64,000 nt of DNA from Bacillota bacterium. Its GTDB lineage: Bacteria; Bacillota; Sulfobacillia; Sulfobacillales; JAIMBI01. Below the pieces are notes generated by a model. That model searched no databases. It saw nothing but the letters and a program-made list of their open reading frames with translations, and was not told the origin of the DNA. Positions 44,285 through 54,600 of this stretch are shown piece by piece (within the stretch, counting starts at the first letter, position 1; the number at the start of each line of letters is the position of its first letter). The stretch is from assembly GCA_021846565.1 (NCBI GenBank), contig JAJZWS010000008.1:1-64000 (forward strand), in the 5' to 3' direction. Made by a program: the position numbers and the translations under genes.

Positions 44285-44693
44285 GGTCACATACTGGGAT
44301 ACCTCCGCGCTCGTGGCCACCTTGTTTGTGGAGAAGCGGAGCGCAGAAGCTCGGGCCCTGGCCGGTTCAGCTGGCGTGCATCTGATGTCGAGCCTCGCGT
44401 GGGCGGAGCTGCACGCCGTACTCGCACGTGCGCGACGCACAGGGTCCTTTCCGGAGGCCAGAGTCGACGCGATGCAGGCTGCCGTGGTCGCAGGCCCCTG
44501 GCACTATGTGAACACGGCGCCCAGACAGGACGTGTGCCAGTCCCTCGCGCGGCGCTGGGGCCTTCGGGGAGCCGATCTCTGGCACCTCGCGCTCGCCAAG
44601 ACTCTCTGCGCGGATCTTCCGGAATTGACATTCGCGGTCTATGATGCCCGGTTGGCCGAAGCCGCGGCCGGCGAGGGTCTCCTCATCCTGTAG
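44274..44693 (+). CDS. vapC: PIN-domain ribonuclease toxin VapC
   Basis: 139 residues. PIN nuclease with the acidic residues in VTYWDTSALVATLF (Asp8 or nearby), LAWAELHAVLARA (Glu), GLRGADLWHLALAK (Asp) and FAVYDARLAEAA (Asp). VapC toxins cleave tRNA or rRNA. ATG 44274 is inside the antitoxin gene, so translation is coupled. The pair is a plus-strand island between hinT and rpsU in a minus-strand array, suggesting insertion. Confidence 0.9.
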   Translation: MTSRVTYWDTSALVATLFVEKRSAEARALAGSAGVHLMSSLAWAELHAVLARARRTGSFPEARVDAMQAAVVAGPWHYVNTAPRQDVCQSLARRWGLRGADLWHLALAKTLCADLPELTFAVYDARLAEAAAGEGLLIL

Positions 44694-44705
44694 CCGGCCG
44701 CCGGC

Positions 44706-45047
44706 CTATCCCGGCGGCCAGGTCATCAGACGTCCGCCCAGCACATGCCAGTGCAGATGATTCACGGTCTGCCCGCCGTCCGAGCCAATGTTGGACACGA
44801 CCCGGTATCCCGCCGTGTCCAACCCGCGGTCGCGCGCCACCCGCTGCACCGTGTGCAGGCAGGCCGCCACGACCGCCCAGTCGTCGTCGTTGGTGCTGGC
44901 CAGGCTGTCCACGTGGCGTTTGGGAATTACCAGCAGGTGATGCGGAGCCCGGGGACGCAGGTCGGGAAACGCCAGCGTGTCGTCGTCCTCGTACAGCCGT
45001 TCCGCCGGCAGTTCACCGGCAACGATTTGGCAAAAAATGCAATCCAC
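44706..45047 (-). CDS. hinT: HIT-family nucleotide hydrolase (HinT)
   Basis: 113 residues. Purine nucleoside phosphoramidase-like. Start CIFCQIVAGELPAERLYEDD, catalytic triad VNHLHWHVLGGR near the C-terminus. GTG 45047 with GAGGAG. It is 13 bases from the vapC stop on the other strand and continues the prmA-rsmE-hinT order. Confidence 0.95.
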   Translation of the reverse strand: MDCIFCQIVAGELPAERLYEDDDTLAFPDLRPRAPHHLLVIPKRHVDSLASTNDDDWAVVAACLHTVQRVARDRGLDTAGYRVVSNIGSDGGQTVNHLHWHVLGGRLMTWPPG

Positions 45048-45100
45048 CCGTCACACTCCTCGAGGTTGGATTCGCCATGGCGGCCGGCCGATCCTGCCTG

Positions 45101-45250
45101 CTACCAGGGGCGGTACAGGTGGCCGTACTTGGTGAGGCATTCTTTACACAGGGTGCTTTCCAAAAAGCCGCCGGCCGCTTGCGCCAGCTCCCGCTTCACC
45201 ACGGGCTTGCGGCAAATGTCGCAAAACTTCAGCTCGATCAGCTTGCCCAC
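45101..45250 (-). CDS. Small zinc-ribbon protein
   Basis: 49 residues with CDIC and CKEC pairs about 25 residues apart (FCDICRKPVV and STLCKECLTKYGH), the signature of a four-Cys zinc ribbon. GTG 45250 follows GAGGGGG. It lies between rsmE and hinT on the same strand. I do not recognise the family; a nucleic-acid or ribosome-associated role is only a guess. Confidence 0.65.
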   Translation of the reverse strand: MGKLIELKFCDICRKPVVKRELAQAAGGFLESTLCKECLTKYGHLYRPW

Positions 45251-45299
45251 GGCCAACCCCCTCGTGGGGTTAGCATGACTGCGCACCAGACGCCCTATC

Positions 45300-46007
45300 C
45301 TAGCAGGATTTCGCCCCAGCGGCGTCCTCCTGCCAAATGGACGCCAGCAGCCAAAAAATCGCGAAGGCGCCCGCGTGCTCCGCTCGCAGAACCCGCGGCC
45401 CCAGTCCGGCGGCTGCGTCGCAGCGGCCGATCTCTCGGGGCGCCAGGCCACCCTCGGGGCCTACCACGAGATGCACCCGCTCCGGACGCCCCATCTGGGC
45501 CCACACCCGCGGCAACGGATCCTCGCTGGGCACCAGCGCGATGGTCGGCGCGTCGGGCCGCCACCGGACCCACGAGACGGGCTCGGCAATCCGAGGCACC
45601 CGGCCCCGGCCGGACTGTTCGGTGGCTTCGGCCGCCACCGCCCGCCAGCGCTGGAGCCGGGCCGCGCTGACGGTGCGCGCAATGCTGCGTGCCGACACCA
45701 CCGGCTGTACTTCGTTCACGCCTGCCTCCGTAGCGCGCTGCAAGAGGCCTGCCATCTGGTCGCCCTTCAGCAGCGCCTGCACCAGCGACACGGCCACCGC
45801 GGGGGGAGGTGCCATTGGCACCGGTGCCTCCAGCCGCAGCGTGGTGGAATCCTCCAGCACAGCGTGGCGGGCTTGGCCGTCCAGCAAAACCTCCACGACA
45901 TCCCCCGGCTCTTGGCGCATCACCCGTCCCAGATAGTGGGCCTGGGCCTCCGACAGGTGGATGCGGTCGGCGTCTTGCTGGTCGGGCGCCACCACCAGGC
46001 GAATCAT
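45300..46007 (-). CDS. rsmE: 16S rRNA (uracil1498-N3)-methyltransferase
   Basis: 235 residues. SPOUT-family methyltransferase. HYLGRVMRQEPGDVVEVLL start, then RSIARTVSAARLQRWRAVAA, the EATEQSGRGRVPRI motif and the knotted HLVVGPEGGLAPREIGRC and ILRAEHAGAFAI-like end (LGPRVLRAEHAG). ATG 46007 overlaps the prmA stop (ATGA). Confidence 0.95.
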   Translation of the reverse strand: MIRLVVAPDQQDADRIHLSEAQAHYLGRVMRQEPGDVVEVLLDGQARHAVLEDSTTLRLEAPVPMAPPPAVAVSLVQALLKGDQMAGLLQRATEAGVNEVQPVVSARSIARTVSAARLQRWRAVAAEATEQSGRGRVPRIAEPVSWVRWRPDAPTIALVPSEDPLPRVWAQMGRPERVHLVVGPEGGLAPREIGRCDAAAGLGPRVLRAEHAGAFAIFWLLASIWQEDAAGAKSC

Positions 46008-46951
46008 GGGACCGTGAGCGCCGCCGCCACCCAGCCATCCTGCCGCCGCACCGCAGTCGGCACGAGCCCACCGCCCCCCAGTGGTGCCAACACCTGGGGC
46101 CAGCGCTCCTCGATGATGCCGGACAAAAGCAACCGCCCTCCGGGCCGCACTCGGTCGGCCAAGCCGCGCCACTCCCCGAGCAGAATATCCGCCGTGAGGT
46201 TGGCCGCCACCCCGTCCAAGGCCCATTCGCTGGCCGGTACGTCTCGGACCGTTCCCTGCCACACGGCAATCGGGGCCTCGTGCGCCGCCACGTTGCGGCG
46301 GGCGGCGTCCACCGCGACCGGGTCAATGTCCACGGCCCCAACGTGGGCTCCTAAGCGCCACGCCGCCAGCGCCAGGATCCCCGAGCCCGTCCCGACGTCC
46401 AGCCATCGCTGCCCGGGCTCCACGCTCTCTTCCAATAGCGCGATCATGAGAGCCGTGGTGGCGTGCGTCCCCGTGCCAAACGCCATGCCCGGGTCCAGGC
46501 GCACGATGAGCCCCTCGGGATCCGGGGGCGCTTCCCAGGCGGGCACGACCCAGACCCGCCGGCCGGGGCGCACCGCGTGAAAAAATTTCTGCCACGCATG
46601 GGCCCAGTCGGTCTCCTGCACGGGCTCGACCGCCCACTCCCCGCCGGCGCACGCCAGCGCCGCCGTAAGCCGCCGGTGGCGCGATTCCCAGTCGGGCCCC
46701 ACCGGGAAGTAGGCCCGCACAAAGGGGCGCCCCGGCGGCAGATCCTCGTCAACCCAGTCGGCACGCGCCACCATGCCATCTTCGTATTCCAGGCCCGGTG
46801 CGCCCAGAGCGTAAAAGCACGCGCTCACGTCGTCCAGCCACGCAGCCTGGACGTCGGCACCGCCCTGCAGCGCCGCCGACGGGCAGTGGGCGGTCACGGC
46901 CCACCACGCGCCCTGGTGTCCACTCGCGCCCCCGTCAGGACCCGAAGGCAT
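46004..46951 (-). CDS. prmA: Ribosomal protein L11 methyltransferase
   Basis: 315 residues. N-terminal substrate domain followed by a Rossmann methyltransferase. Features: [58 protein letters not shown] (SAM motif I), [26 protein letters not shown]. It begins inside the end of dnaJ (17-base overlap) at ATG 46951. Confidence 0.95.
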   Translation of the reverse strand: MPSGPDGGASGHQGAWWAVTAHCPSAALQGGADVQAAWLDDVSACFYALGAPGLEYEDGMVARADWVDEDLPPGRPFVRAYFPVGPDWESRHRRLTAALACAGGEWAVEPVQETDWAHAWQKFFHAVRPGRRVWVVPAWEAPPDPEGLIVRLDPGMAFGTGTHATTALMIALLEESVEPGQRWLDVGTGSGILALAAWRLGAHVGAVDIDPVAVDAARRNVAAHEAPIAVWQGTVRDVPASEWALDGVAANLTADILLGEWRGLADRVRPGGRLLLSGIIEERWPQVLAPLGGGGLVPTAVRRQDGWVAAALTVP

Positions 46952-48065
46952 CGCGCACCCGATGAAACAAGCCCCGTCCGCCCGACGCCACCTGCTCGCC
47001 GCGCAGCTCCGCCCAGCGGCGCAAGAGCTCCTGCTCTTCGTGCGACAGCTTTTTGGGCACGTCCAGCGCCACATGCACCTTGAGTGCGCCCCGGCCCTGC
47101 CGCCCCAGCCGCGGCAGGCCACGCTCGGGCAGCGTCAGCACATCTCCGGGCTGGGTGCCCGGGGGCACTTTGACCGCGACCGTCCCATCCAATCCCTGAA
47201 ACTCCACTTCGGCCCCCAGGCTGGCCTGAGCGAATCCCAACTTGAGCGTCCCCAGGAGGTCCGCGTGCTCCCGGCGGAACCGCGGATGCTCCTTCACGTG
47301 CACAAACACAAATAGGTCGCCCGCCGGTCCGCCCATCACCCCGGCGGCTCCTTCGCGCTGCACCCGAATGCGAGTGCCCTGCTCAACGCCCGGGGGGATG
47401 CGCACACCCACCTCTCGCACCGCCCGCACCGCCCCACGACCGTGACAGGTGTGACATGGTCGCAAGATCACGCGCCCCCGCCCCTGACACTGCGGGCACG
47501 GGCCGGTGCGCACCACCTGGCCCAAAAAGCTGTTGTGCACCTGCCGCACCTGTCCGGTACCCCGACACTGGCGGCACGTTTCCGTGGAACCCTTGCCCTC
47601 GCCGCCCTCGCCGTGGCAGGTGGCGCACGTCTCGGTGCGCTCCACCTTGAGTGTGCGCGTGGTGCCGGTCATCACGTCGTCCAGGTCCAAGACGACGTCG
47701 GCGCGCAGGTCGTCACCCCGCTGCGGCCCTTGCCGCGTCTGACCGGCCCCGCCAAACCCAAACATTTCAAACAGGTCTTCGATTCCCCCAACGCCGCCGG
47801 CGCCCGGACCGCCCGTGTTGCCAAAGTTGAATCCGCCGGCACCCGCCTCCGCCTGCCCGAACCGATCGAAGCGGGCCCGCTTCTCCGGGTCGCTCAACAC
47901 CTCGTAGGCGGCGTTGATTTCTTTGAACTTCTCTTCGGAGGCCGGATTGCCCCGGTTGGCGTCTGGATGGTGCTGGCGGGCCAGCCGCCGATACGCCTGC
48001 TTGATTGCCTCGGCCGACGCATCGCGCGGCACCCCCAGCACATCATACGGGTCACTGGCTGCCAT
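46935..48065 (-). CDS. dnaJ: Chaperone DnaJ
   Basis: 376 residues. J domain with the HPD motif ([14 protein letters not shown]), a G/F-rich linker, and the zinc domain with four CxxCxGxG repeats ([32 protein letters not shown]). The C-terminal substrate domain has the usual end. It follows grpE by 32 bases without the usual intervening dnaK. Confidence 0.97.
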   Translation of the reverse strand: MAASDPYDVLGVPRDASAEAIKQAYRRLARQHHPDANRGNPASEEKFKEINAAYEVLSDPEKRARFDRFGQAEAGAGGFNFGNTGGPGAGGVGGIEDLFEMFGFGGAGQTRQGPQRGDDLRADVVLDLDDVMTGTTRTLKVERTETCATCHGEGGEGKGSTETCRQCRGTGQVRQVHNSFLGQVVRTGPCPQCQGRGRVILRPCHTCHGRGAVRAVREVGVRIPPGVEQGTRIRVQREGAAGVMGGPAGDLFVFVHVKEHPRFRREHADLLGTLKLGFAQASLGAEVEFQGLDGTVAVKVPPGTQPGDVLTLPERGLPRLGRQGRGALKVHVALDVPKKLSHEEQELLRRWAELRGEQVASGGRGLFHRVRDAFGS

Positions 48066-48097
48066 GCTCACCCTCCTTGCACGGGCAACGGCGCCCG

Positions 48098-48706
48098 CTA
48101 ATTGTCGTCGGCGGCGGGGCCGGACGACACCTTGACCAAGGCGGCACGCAACACGCGGTCCCGCCACCGGAATCCGGCCTGATACTCGTCCAACACCGTG
48201 CCTTCGGCCGACGCGTCCGGGGTGCTCTGGATCGCCTCATGGATCGTCGGGTCAAACGGCTGACCCGTCGTCAGCACACGCTCCACACCCTGGCCAGCCA
48301 ATCCATCCAGAAAGCTTTGCCGCGTCATCTCCAGGCCCTTCACCAACCCCGGGTCGACGTCACCGGTCACCGCCTTTAACGCCCGCTCCAGGTTGTCGTA
48401 TGCCGGCAGCAGCGACGTCAACAGCTCACGAGCCACTGAGGCCCTGAGCTCATCGCGCTCCCGCTCCACCCGCCGCCGAAAATTGTCGAAGTCGGCGGAG
48501 AGGCGCAGGAACTGGTGGTGGCGCTCCTCCGCCAGAGACTCGGCCGCCTGGAGCCTCAGCGCGTCCGCGGCGGGCGCGTCCCCCTCGCCCTCGGCCGTTG
48601 TGGGCTCCTCGAGGCTCTCCTCGACGATCTCCACTGCCGGGTCGTCGATGATTTCGTCGGAGCGCTTGGGGTCCTGCTGAGCCCCGTCAACTGTCCGTTC
48701 ACTCAC
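48098..48706 (-). CDS. grpE: Nucleotide exchange factor GrpE
   Basis: 202 residues. N-terminal acidic segment, the coiled-coil [20 protein letters not shown] and the beta domain end ([17 protein letters not shown]). GTG 48706 has GAGGAG 11 bases upstream; GTG 48718 is an alternative. It should work with DnaK, whose gene is not next to it. Confidence 0.95.
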   Translation of the reverse strand: MSERTVDGAQQDPKRSDEIIDDPAVEIVEESLEEPTTAEGEGDAPAADALRLQAAESLAEERHHQFLRLSADFDNFRRRVERERDELRASVARELLTSLLPAYDNLERALKAVTGDVDPGLVKGLEMTRQSFLDGLAGQGVERVLTTGQPFDPTIHEAIQSTPDASAEGTVLDEYQAGFRWRDRVLRAALVKVSSGPAADDN

Positions 48707-48740
48707 TCGTCCACTCACTCCTCGTCAGCCCGGTCCACCG

Positions 48741-49754
48741 TCAACCGAGTGCCCGATTCCATTCTGCCGCCACCTGCTCGACAGCCGCCAGCACGTGCCC
48801 GTAATCCATGCGCCGTGGACCCACCACCGCCACATGGCCCAGCACGTGGCCGCCCGAGCGCAATGTAGCCCCGACCAGCGACAGGTCATGGCCCGCCGCC
48901 TCCGCCAGCTCTTCCCCAATTCGCACCGCCAGCGCCTCATCGCCCAACCCGGTCAGCAGTCGGCCCACCAACGTGTGCCGCGTCAAAAGCTCCCACACCG
49001 CGCGGATGCGCTCAACCTCGTGAAACTCCGGGAACCCAAACAGCGTGTCAAAACCCTCGACCGTGGCTACGGGAGCCTGCTCAGTATCTCCCCCCGGCAG
49101 CACCGACAGCAACTCCTCCACCAGCGCGGCGTGACGACCGAGCGCTCGCTCCAAATTCGCCAAGTGCACGTGGGCCACTTCGGCCAGCGGCATGCCGGAC
49201 AGCTCCCGCGACAGCACCGCCGTCATAAGCGCCAAATCCGCGGGCGCCACGTCGGCCGGGATGGACAACACGCGGTGCGCCACGAGCCCGGTGTCCGTTT
49301 CCGCCAGCAGCGCCGCGCCCCCCTCGCCCATCGGCAGCAGTTGCAGGCTCAAAAGTCGCGCGGTGGGCGGCGGCGGGATGATGACCACCGCCGGGTACCC
49401 GGTCACCCCAGACAGCAGGCGCGCGGTCTGCTGGAGAAACCACGTGGCTTCGCGCACATGCGCACGGTACGCGGCGCGAATCCGGTCCGCCTCCTGGGCC
49501 GACAGTGTACGCCGCACCAACAGCCGATCCACATAATATCGATACCCTTTGTCGGAGGGCACACGGCCCGCCGAGGTGTGCGGCTTATCGAGATACCCCC
49601 ACTCTTCCAGGTCCGCCAGTTCATTGCGCAACGTCGCCGCCGAGAGGCCAAAGGCGTTGCGCCGCGCCAACGTGCGCGAGCCCACCGGCTCTGCCGACTC
49701 GAGGTACTGGTTGATGACCGCCGCGAGCACCCGCGACTTCCGATCGTCCACCAC
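48741..49754 (-). CDS. hrcA: Heat-inducible repressor HrcA
   Basis: 337 residues. Winged-helix start (DDRKSRVLAAVINQYLESAE, VGSRTLARRNAFGLSAATLR), the LDKPHTSAGRVPSDKGYRYYV motif, then GAF-like domain with VIIPPPPTARLLSLQLLP. It represses heat-shock operons at CIRCE. A CIRCE sits 32 bases before the start. GTG 49754 or 49751. Confidence 0.97.
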   Translation of the reverse strand: MVDDRKSRVLAAVINQYLESAEPVGSRTLARRNAFGLSAATLRNELADLEEWGYLDKPHTSAGRVPSDKGYRYYVDRLLVRRTLSAQEADRIRAAYRAHVREATWFLQQTARLLSGVTGYPAVVIIPPPPTARLLSLQLLPMGEGGAALLAETDTGLVAHRVLSIPADVAPADLALMTAVLSRELSGMPLAEVAHVHLANLERALGRHAALVEELLSVLPGGDTEQAPVATVEGFDTLFGFPEFHEVERIRAVWELLTRHTLVGRLLTGLGDEALAVRIGEELAEAAGHDLSLVGATLRSGGHVLGHVAVVGPRRMDYGHVLAAVEQVAAEWNRALG

Positions 49755-49786
49755 GCCACCCCCGCTCTTCGCCTGGGATACGCCGG

Positions 49787-49813
49787 TTAGCACTCTCTCT
49801 ATGAGAGTGCTAA
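49787..49813. promoter_or_regulatory. CIRCE operator
   Basis: A perfect match to the consensus: TTAGCACTC, 9 bases, GAGTGCTAA. It lies between the hrcA promoter and start codon and is the HrcA binding site. Confidence 0.97.
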
Positions 49814-49823
49814 GTCACTGTAC

Positions 49824-49852
49824 ACCGTACCGGCGCGGCCCACCGCTGTCAA
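49824..49852 (-). promoter_or_regulatory. Sigma-A promoter of the hrcA operon
   Basis: TTGACA (49852-49847) and TACGGT (49829-49824) on the minus strand with a 17-base spacer. Transcription should start close to the CIRCE, so HrcA would block it or early elongation. Confidence 0.8.
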
Positions 49853-49900
49853 GACCCTGGGCGTGCAGCAACCGGCGCCGCCCTGGTCGCGGCGGGGTAC

Positions 49901-51106
49901 CTAAGGGTCCACGGCACTGGGCAGCACGGCCGTCAGAAAGCGGGTGAACACCTGGTTGCCCACCGCCATCCCCCGCCGGGTCAGGAGGATGGTCTCGGGC
50001 GTGCGCCGCAACAGGTGTGCGGCTTCCAACGGGCCCAGCACACCTGGAAACGCTTGCTCCAGCTCCACGCCAAACCGCTCGCGAAACGCCGACAGCGAGA
50101 CGCCGGCCGTCTCTCGAAGACCGAGCCAGACCGCTTCACCCGCCAGCTGGGCCATCGACAGCCGCTCTTCCCCCGCAGTAGGGTCACGGCCCGACAGGGC
50201 TTCGGTCATGTACGCGCGCACATGGCGGCCGTTCCACCAGCGGCGGGCGCCCGTGGGGCCGGAAAAGCTGTGGGCTCCGGCCCCCACCCCGATGTACGGA
50301 TGGTGGCGCCAATACGCCCGGTTGTGTCGCGACTCCCGTCCCGGCCGCGAAAAATTGGACAGCTCGTAGCGTCGATAGCCCATCGCCGGCAGCGACGTCT
50401 CGGCCAGGTCCGCCATGTCCCCCACCAGGTCTTCGCCCGGCAGGGTCGACGTCCCCCGCCCGACCGATCGGGCCAGCGGCGTGCCCTCTTCCACCTGGAG
50501 CGCATACAGCGACACATGATCGGGCGCCCAGCTGGTGAGGCACCGAATCGTCTCGTGCCACTCGGCCAGCGTTTGGTCCGGCAGGCCGTAAATCGCATCG
50601 ACCGACAGATTGTCAAAGCGGGCGCGGCGCAACTGACGCACGGCCCGGTGCGCCTCGGCCACATCGTGCTCGCGGTGCAGGCGCCGAAGGTGGTGGGCCT
50701 GCGCCGCCTGCACGCCCAGCGAGACCCGGTTGACGCCCACTTGGCGGTAATCCGCCAGGTGGCTCGCGGTCATTGTGCCAGGATTGGCCTCCAGGGTCAC
50801 TTCCGTCCCCGAAGGAACCCAGGCCCGTGCAGCCAGCGCCTCCAGGACGCGCCCGATGTCGCGCGGTTCCGCCAACGACGGCGTCCCTCCGCCGAAGTAC
50901 ACGCTGGTGATGGGACCGGGGGGCAGCGCTTCCCGTCTCCACTCGGCCACCACGGCGTCCATGTAGCGGGAGCGCGCGTCCCCATCCATCCCGACGACGA
51001 TGGGGAAGTCACAGTAGGTGCACCGGCGCACGCAGAACGGGACGTGCACGTACACAGCGAATCCGCCTGGCGGCCACATGGCTTCGGGCGCCGCCGCGGC
51101 GCTCAC
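49901..51106 (-). CDS. hemW: Radical SAM protein HemW
   Basis: 401 residues. Radical SAM Cys motif in [16 protein letters not shown], then [13 protein letters not shown], and the HemW C-terminal domain ([20 protein letters not shown]). HemW is a heme chaperone, often mislabelled coproporphyrinogen oxidase. GTG 51106 overlaps the lepA stop by 4 bases; ATG 51079 starts closer to the core and is an alternative. Confidence 0.94.
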   Translation of the reverse strand: MSAAAAPEAMWPPGGFAVYVHVPFCVRRCTYCDFPIVVGMDGDARSRYMDAVVAEWRREALPPGPITSVYFGGGTPSLAEPRDIGRVLEALAARAWVPSGTEVTLEANPGTMTASHLADYRQVGVNRVSLGVQAAQAHHLRRLHREHDVAEAHRAVRQLRRARFDNLSVDAIYGLPDQTLAEWHETIRCLTSWAPDHVSLYALQVEEGTPLARSVGRGTSTLPGEDLVGDMADLAETSLPAMGYRRYELSNFSRPGRESRHNRAYWRHHPYIGVGAGAHSFSGPTGARRWWNGRHVRAYMTEALSGRDPTAGEERLSMAQLAGEAVWLGLRETAGVSLSAFRERFGVELEQAFPGVLGPLEAAHLLRRTPETILLTRRGMAVGNQVFTRFLTAVLPSAVDP

Positions 51107-52908
51107 TCCGGGTCCAGCCGCAGGATGGCCATGAACGCCTCCTGCGGCACCTCGATGATCCCCACCGTCTTCATGCGGCGCTTGCCCTCTTTTTGTTTCT
51201 CCAACAGCTTGCGCTTGCGCGTGATGTCGCCGCCGTAGCACTTGGCCAAGACGTCCTTCCGCATGGCCCGCACCGTCTCCCGCGCCACCACCCGCCCCCC
51301 GATGGCCGCCTGGATCGGCACCTCAAACATCTGGCGCGGAATCACCTCGGCAAGCTTCTGCGCCAGAGCGCGCCCGCGCGTGTAAGCAAAGTCGCGGTGG
51401 ACGACGACCGACAGCGCGTCGACCGGCTCTCCGTTCAACAGCACGTCGAGGCGCACCAGGTCCGACCGCTGGTACCCGGCCATCTGATAGTCCAGCGACG
51501 CGTACCCGCGCGTCCGACTTTTCAGGGCATCAAAGAAGTCATACATGATTTCTCCGAGCGGCAGCCGATACGAGACGCGGGCCCGCCCCCCCTCTAGGTA
51601 TTCCAGGTCGCGGTACACGCCGCGCCGCTCCTGCGCCAGTTCCATGACCGCCCCGATGGACCCCTGCGGAGTGAGCATCTCCGCATCCACCATGGGCTCC
51701 TCGAGATACGCCAGCTCGCTGCCCATCGGGACGCGAGCCGGATTGTCCACCCGCTCCATCCGACCGTCGGTATAGTGCACCTGCCACACGACGTTGGGCG
51801 CCGTGGTGATAAGCGCCAATCCGTACTCCCGCTCCAGCCGCTCCTGAATCACGTCCAGGTGCAACAGGCCCAAAAACCCCGCCCGAAAGCCAAATCCCAG
51901 AGCTTGCGACGTCTCCGGCTCAAACGTCAGTGCGGCATCGTTCAGCAAAAGCTTCTCCAAAGCTTCCCTAAGGCGCCCGTAGTCTTCGGCCGCTACCGGA
52001 TACAGACCGGAAAACACCATCGGCTGCGCCGGACGATACCCGGGCAGCGCCAGGGCGGCTGGCCGCTCGGTGCCGGTGACCGTGTCGCCGACGCGGGTTT
52101 CGTGCACGCTCCGAATCGAGGCCGCGAAGTAGCCCACCGCGCCTGGGCCCAGTCGGGCAACGGGCTCCCGGCTGGGTCGAAACACGCCCACTTGGTCCAC
52201 CTGGAACTGCCCGCCACCGGCCATGAAGGAGACCGAGTCCCCCGCTTGGATCCCGCCGTCCATCACCCGGATGTACACCAGCACCCCCTGGTAGGTGTCG
52301 TAACGCGCATCAAACACTAGGGCCCGCAACGGCGCCGCCGCATCCCCGGTCGGTGCCGGCACCTCGCGCACCACCGCCTCCAGCACGTCAGCAATGCCCA
52401 CCCCGGCCTTCGCCGACACCAAAAGGGGGGGCCGGTCCAAACCGACCTCCTCCAGCTGGCGAACCGCCGCGTCCGGGTCCGCACTGGGCAGGTCAATCTT
52501 GTTGATGACCGGCACAATGGCCAGATCGTGCTCCAGCGCCAGGTACAGGTTCGCGAGTGTCTGCGCCTCCACCCCCTGGCTGGCATCGACGACCAGGAGC
52601 GCTCCCTCGCACGCTTTCAAGCTGCGCGACACCTCGTAGGCGAAGTCCACGTGGCCCGGCGTGTCGATGAGGTTCAGCTGATAGGTTTCGCCGTCCGGCG
52701 CCGTGTACGCCATGCGCACCGCCTGGGCCTTGATGGTGATGCCCCGCTCGCGCTCCAGCTCCATCTGGTCCAAGAGCTGCGGCGCCATGTCGCGCGGTGC
52801 CACCGTACCCGTGGCCTCCAGCAGCCGGTCCGCCAGCGTCGACTTGCCGTGGTCGACGTGCGCTATGATGCAGAAGTTCCGGATGCGGCTCTGATCGTGC
52901 GTCATCAC
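51103..52908 (-). CDS. lepA: Elongation factor 4 (LepA)
   Basis: 601 residues. Ribosomal back-translocase GTPase. G1 [14 protein letters not shown], switch [11 protein letters not shown] and [16 protein letters not shown]4 NKIDLP, then the EF4-specific C-terminus ending AIIRLDPE-like (AILRLDPE). Start GTG 52908 or ATG 52905 with GGAGG upstream. First gene of the lepA-hemW pair, upstream of hrcA. Confidence 0.98.
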   Translation of the reverse strand: MMTHDQSRIRNFCIIAHVDHGKSTLADRLLEATGTVAPRDMAPQLLDQMELERERGITIKAQAVRMAYTAPDGETYQLNLIDTPGHVDFAYEVSRSLKACEGALLVVDASQGVEAQTLANLYLALEHDLAIVPVINKIDLPSADPDAAVRQLEEVGLDRPPLLVSAKAGVGIADVLEAVVREVPAPTGDAAAPLRALVFDARYDTYQGVLVYIRVMDGGIQAGDSVSFMAGGGQFQVDQVGVFRPSREPVARLGPGAVGYFAASIRSVHETRVGDTVTGTERPAALALPGYRPAQPMVFSGLYPVAAEDYGRLREALEKLLLNDAALTFEPETSQALGFGFRAGFLGLLHLDVIQERLEREYGLALITTAPNVVWQVHYTDGRMERVDNPARVPMGSELAYLEEPMVDAEMLTPQGSIGAVMELAQERRGVYRDLEYLEGGRARVSYRLPLGEIMYDFFDALKSRTRGYASLDYQMAGYQRSDLVRLDVLLNGEPVDALSVVVHRDFAYTRGRALAQKLAEVIPRQMFEVPIQAAIGGRVVARETVRAMRKDVLAKCYGGDITRKRKLLEKQKEGKRRMKTVGIIEVPQEAFMAILRLDPE

Positions 52909-52984
52909 GTGGGCGATCCTCCGTCACAGCGTTCCTCGATAGGGACAGGGCCAATCGCGCCAGGCCCCGTCGTCGCGGTGTGTC

Positions 52985-54433
52985 TCATCCCTGGACCTCC
53001 GAGGGCCGAGCCGCTGACGGGCGTTCCGAGGGGCCGCGCAGCGCCGACATGATGGCGGCCACCACCAAAGCCGCGACGGCCGTGTAGAACGCCACGTGGA
53101 TGCCATGCAGAAAGGCGGCTCCGGTGGCGGCCGACAGGCGCCCACTGCCGACGAAAATGGCAAAGGCCAGCTTTCGGTTGATGGCATTGGCGGCCACCAC
53201 CAGCGCCATGGAGAACGACAGCACCATGCCCAAGTTTGAGATCGTGCGCAAGAGACCGGACGCCACCCCGAAGGACCCAGGCGGTGACGCCTTCATCACA
53301 GCGGCGTTGTTGCTGGGGAAAAAGCCGGCGCTGCCGAGCCCATTGACCATGCTCACGGCGCTCACGACCCACAGCGGGCTTGAGAGCCCCAGACCCGCAT
53401 ACAGCACCAGGGCGATGCACTGAATCCCCAACCCCACCGTGGCCGGCACCGCCGGCGACAGCCGGTCGGCCAGCCTCCCGGACCAGGGCGCCATGATGCT
53501 GCCCAAGATGTATCCCGGCACCAGCCACAGGGCGGCGTCCAGCGGAGACAGCTGCCGCACCCCCTGCAGGTACATGGTAATGAGAAACAGCACGGCGAAG
53601 TTGGCCAGCGCCTGAAAGAAGCTGGCCAGAAACGACGACGTGAGCGTCGGCACCTTAAAAAGATCCAGGTGGATCATCGGGTCGGTGGTCCGGGCCTCAA
53701 CCACTGTGAAAGCCACCAGCATCAGGACTCCGGCAGCCAGGTACGCCGCCAGCGTCCCCGAAAAGGGTACGGAGGTCATTTGCACCAGGCCCCACAGGAT
53801 GGACAGGAGACCCGCGCCCAACAAAAGCATCCCGGCCACGTCCAGGCGGCGAGGCTGGCGCTCACTGGCCGCGTCCAGCACGTACAGGGACAAAATCAGG
53901 GCGGCCCCGCCGATGGGCACGTTGATCCAAAAGATCCAGCGCCAGGACAGTAGCGTGATGAGCGCCCCACCTGCGAGAATGCCCAGCACGGCGCCAATGT
54001 TCCAGCCGATGGCGGTGAAGCCATACGCCCGCCCCCGCCGCTCCTTGGGGAAGATGTCGGCAATGACGGCGCCGCTATTCGCGGAAATAAAGGCGCCGCC
54101 CACCCCCTGCAAAATCCGAAAGGCTACGATCGAGGCTTCGTTCCACGAGAGCGCACACAGCGCCGACCCCACGATGAAAACCAAAAAGCCGGCCTCGTAC
54201 ATGCGCACGCGCCCAAACATGTCGCCCAGTCGCCCGACCTGGGTGGCCAACAGCGTGATGACCAACAAATACCCCAGCACCACCCACACCACAGCCGAGA
54301 ACCCGACGTGCAGGTTCGTCCGCATGACGGGCAGCGCCAAGATGACGATGGTCGTGTCCACCGCCGCAATGAGGGTCCCCATGACAATCACCAGCAGTTG
54401 CAGGCTGGTGCGCCGATCGTCCACGGCCGTCAA
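52985..54433 (-). CDS. MFS transporter, DHA2 (14-TMS) family
   Basis: 482 residues with about 14 membrane helices. Features of drug:H+ antiporters: VIVMGTLIAAVDTTIVILAL (motif D1), LATQVGRLGDMFGRVRMYEA (motif A), FRILQGVGGAFISANSGAVI (motif B), and GWNIGAVLGILAGGALITLL with RWIFWINVPIG (motif C). Start TTG 54433 with GGGGGG upstream; longer starts at 54529 or 54583 are less likely. Substrate unknown. Confidence 0.88.
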   Translation of the reverse strand: MTAVDDRRTSLQLLVIVMGTLIAAVDTTIVILALPVMRTNLHVGFSAVVWVVLGYLLVITLLATQVGRLGDMFGRVRMYEAGFLVFIVGSALCALSWNEASIVAFRILQGVGGAFISANSGAVIADIFPKERRGRAYGFTAIGWNIGAVLGILAGGALITLLSWRWIFWINVPIGGAALILSLYVLDAASERQPRRLDVAGMLLLGAGLLSILWGLVQMTSVPFSGTLAAYLAAGVLMLVAFTVVEARTTDPMIHLDLFKVPTLTSSFLASFFQALANFAVLFLITMYLQGVRQLSPLDAALWLVPGYILGSIMAPWSGRLADRLSPAVPATVGLGIQCIALVLYAGLGLSSPLWVVSAVSMVNGLGSAGFFPSNNAAVMKASPPGSFGVASGLLRTISNLGMVLSFSMALVVAANAINRKLAFAIFVGSGRLSAATGAAFLHGIHVAFYTAVAALVVAAIMSALRGPSERPSAARPSEVQG

Positions 54434-54600
54434 CCGCTCGCCCCCCCTACTATCTTTGTCCCAGGGCCCGTGTCCATGGGCCTGTCCCGGCTTCACCTGG
54501 GCGGCACATCGCCGCCGGTCCTTCAGCATAGAGTAATCCGGACCGCCGGGGCCAGCATCCGCCCCGCGGCCGATGGGCCGCACACGAAAGGGACATCTCG

